Positions 6,420 through 7,110 of a DNA stretch of 7,110 nucleotides are shown here, one piece after another. Under the pieces are notes generated by a model. It searched no databases. It was not told the origin of the DNA and saw only the letters and a program-made list of their open reading frames with translations. Each line of letters starts with the position of its first letter. The stretch's first letter is position 1. This DNA comes from Sandaracinomonas sp041180785. Its GTDB lineage: Bacteria; Bacteroidota; Bacteroidia; Cytophagales; Spirosomataceae. The DNA is taken from contig JBEGQV010000034.1 of assembly GCA_041180785.1 (NCBI GenBank), forward strand, positions 1 to 7,110, in the 5' to 3' direction. The position numbers and the translations under genes are program-made.

Positions 6420-7110
6420 TATTTCCCCAAAAATTCAACAATTAGTTGAGAAATCAAAGCCGGTTTTTCAGAAAAGACATGATGTGTGGTTTTGGGCAAA
6501 ATTGCTAATTGTGCCCCCGGAATGGTACGGTAAATGTGCAATCCATGTTCTAATTTGGTAACATCTTTATCTCCATATACTACCAAAAATTTGCTCTTAA
6601 TTTTACTCAGATGGTCATCAGAAATCACCGCTTTCGTCACCCACATGTCCCGCAATTGCAAAAAGGATTTTTGCCAGGTCGACTTATTTGGAGATAACTT
6701 CAAAAACGAATCCAACCAATACTGTTTTAATTCTGCTGAAATTGTTTCCGGTTTCCAAGATTGCATTTCAAGCAAAGCTCCATCTGGGTAACCATTCGTA
6801 TCGCTATTAGCCCCACTAACCACTACTTTCTTCACTTTATCAGATCGGTCATAGGCTAAAATATAAGCAGAATTTCCACCATCACTCCAACCCAACACAT
6901 AAACGCTATCTAGTTTCATTTGATCGATAAACGCAGCATAATAATCCGCATAAATCTGGTAACTGATGGCATCAATTTGCTCTGATCTACCTTGTCCCGG
7001 ACTGTCTAGAGCAAGCACGCGGTATTTTTTCGACAAAGGACCAATTACCTGTTTAAAATCCTTAATAGAACCAAATCCGCCGTGCAACAACAACAAGGGC
7101 GTTCCTTTCC
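6419..7110 (-). CDS. Alpha/beta hydrolase, N-terminus cut off by the window edge
   Basis: The reading frame stays open to the right edge, so the true start lies outside. At the edge the sequence reads G-T-P-L-L-L-L-H-G-G-F-G-S, the oxyanion-loop region of the alpha/beta-hydrolase fold. The leucine codon at 7094-7096 (TTG) could be misread as a start, but the conserved G-T-P before it argues against that. Counting from that codon, the nucleophile elbow is G69-W-S71-D-G, the acid is D178 (in V-Y-G-D-K-D) or the neighbouring D176, and the histidine is H205 or H206 (in T-T-H-H-V-F-S-E), so the triad looks complete. D31-S-P-G-Q-G-R-S38 is the usual beta-4 loop. An esterase or epoxide/C-C-bond hydrolase-like role cannot be separated by sequence alone. 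It is cotranslated with the VOC gene. Confidence 0.88.
   Translation of the reverse strand, partial: KGTPLLLLHGGFGSIKDFKQVIGPLSKKYRVLALDSPGQGRSEQIDAISYQIYADYYAAFIDQMKLDSVYVLGWSDGGNSAYILAYDRSDKVKKVVVSGANSDTNGYPDGALLEMQSWKPETISAELKQYWLDSFLKLSPNKSTWQKSFLQLRDMWVTKAVISDDHLSKIKSKFLVVYGDKDVTKLEHGLHIYRTIPGAQLAILPKTTHHVFSEKPALISQLIVEFLGK

Noticed and set aside
6534..6791. 85-codon open frame on the plus strand within the alpha/beta hydrolase
   Set aside because: It is antisense to the catalytic half of a clear hydrolase and shows no family features.

Overview
The window looks like a chromosomal stretch from an AT-rich member of the Bacteroidota. Three things point there: the AT-rich gaps without clear Shine-Dalgarno sites, a candidate promoter close to the TTG / TAnnTTTG type of this phylum, and the protein types (GH88/GH105-like hydrolase, Tat-exported TIM-barrel protein, SusCD-free GMC oxidoreductase, FG-GAP lipoprotein). 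The order or genus cannot be read from the sequence. There is no sign of phage, insertion sequence, CRISPR array, tRNA or rRNA.

Layout. On the minus strand at the left (1-1581) is a two-gene unit: a secreted glycoside hydrolase resembling unsaturated rhamnogalacturonyl hydrolases (GH105), followed after 11 bases by a TrpF-like (phosphoribosylanthranilate isomerase fold) gene that runs off the left edge. A 37-base gap with no G and only four C separates this unit from a divergent plus-strand pair (1619-4218): a sugar phosphate isomerase/epimerase-type TIM barrel with a twin-arginine leader and, two bases later, an FAD-dependent GMC oxidoreductase. After a 133-base AT-rich gap comes a lipoprotein gene (4352-5995) whose product has two InlB-type beta-repeats followed by a six-motif FG-GAP/VCBS calcium-binding propeller. 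At the right, convergent on it with only 13 bases between the stops, is a minus-strand pair (6009-7110): a VOC (glyoxalase-fold) protein overlapping by one base the end of an alpha/beta hydrolase that runs off the right edge.

How the genes may work together. The four left genes read as a small carbohydrate module: the hydrolase would release an unsaturated uronate from a pectin- or ulvan-type oligosaccharide, while the TIM barrel plus GMC pair would oxidise and rearrange a sugar. This is inferred from family and gene order; the substrate is not visible in the sequence. The lipoprotein may be a surface binding or adhesion protein. The VOC/hydrolase pair looks like an unrelated small operon. 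No wholly new system is evident; the points most worth following are the divergent TrpF-like gene beside the hydrolase, the exported/non-exported isomerase-oxidase pair, and the unusual lipoprotein architecture.
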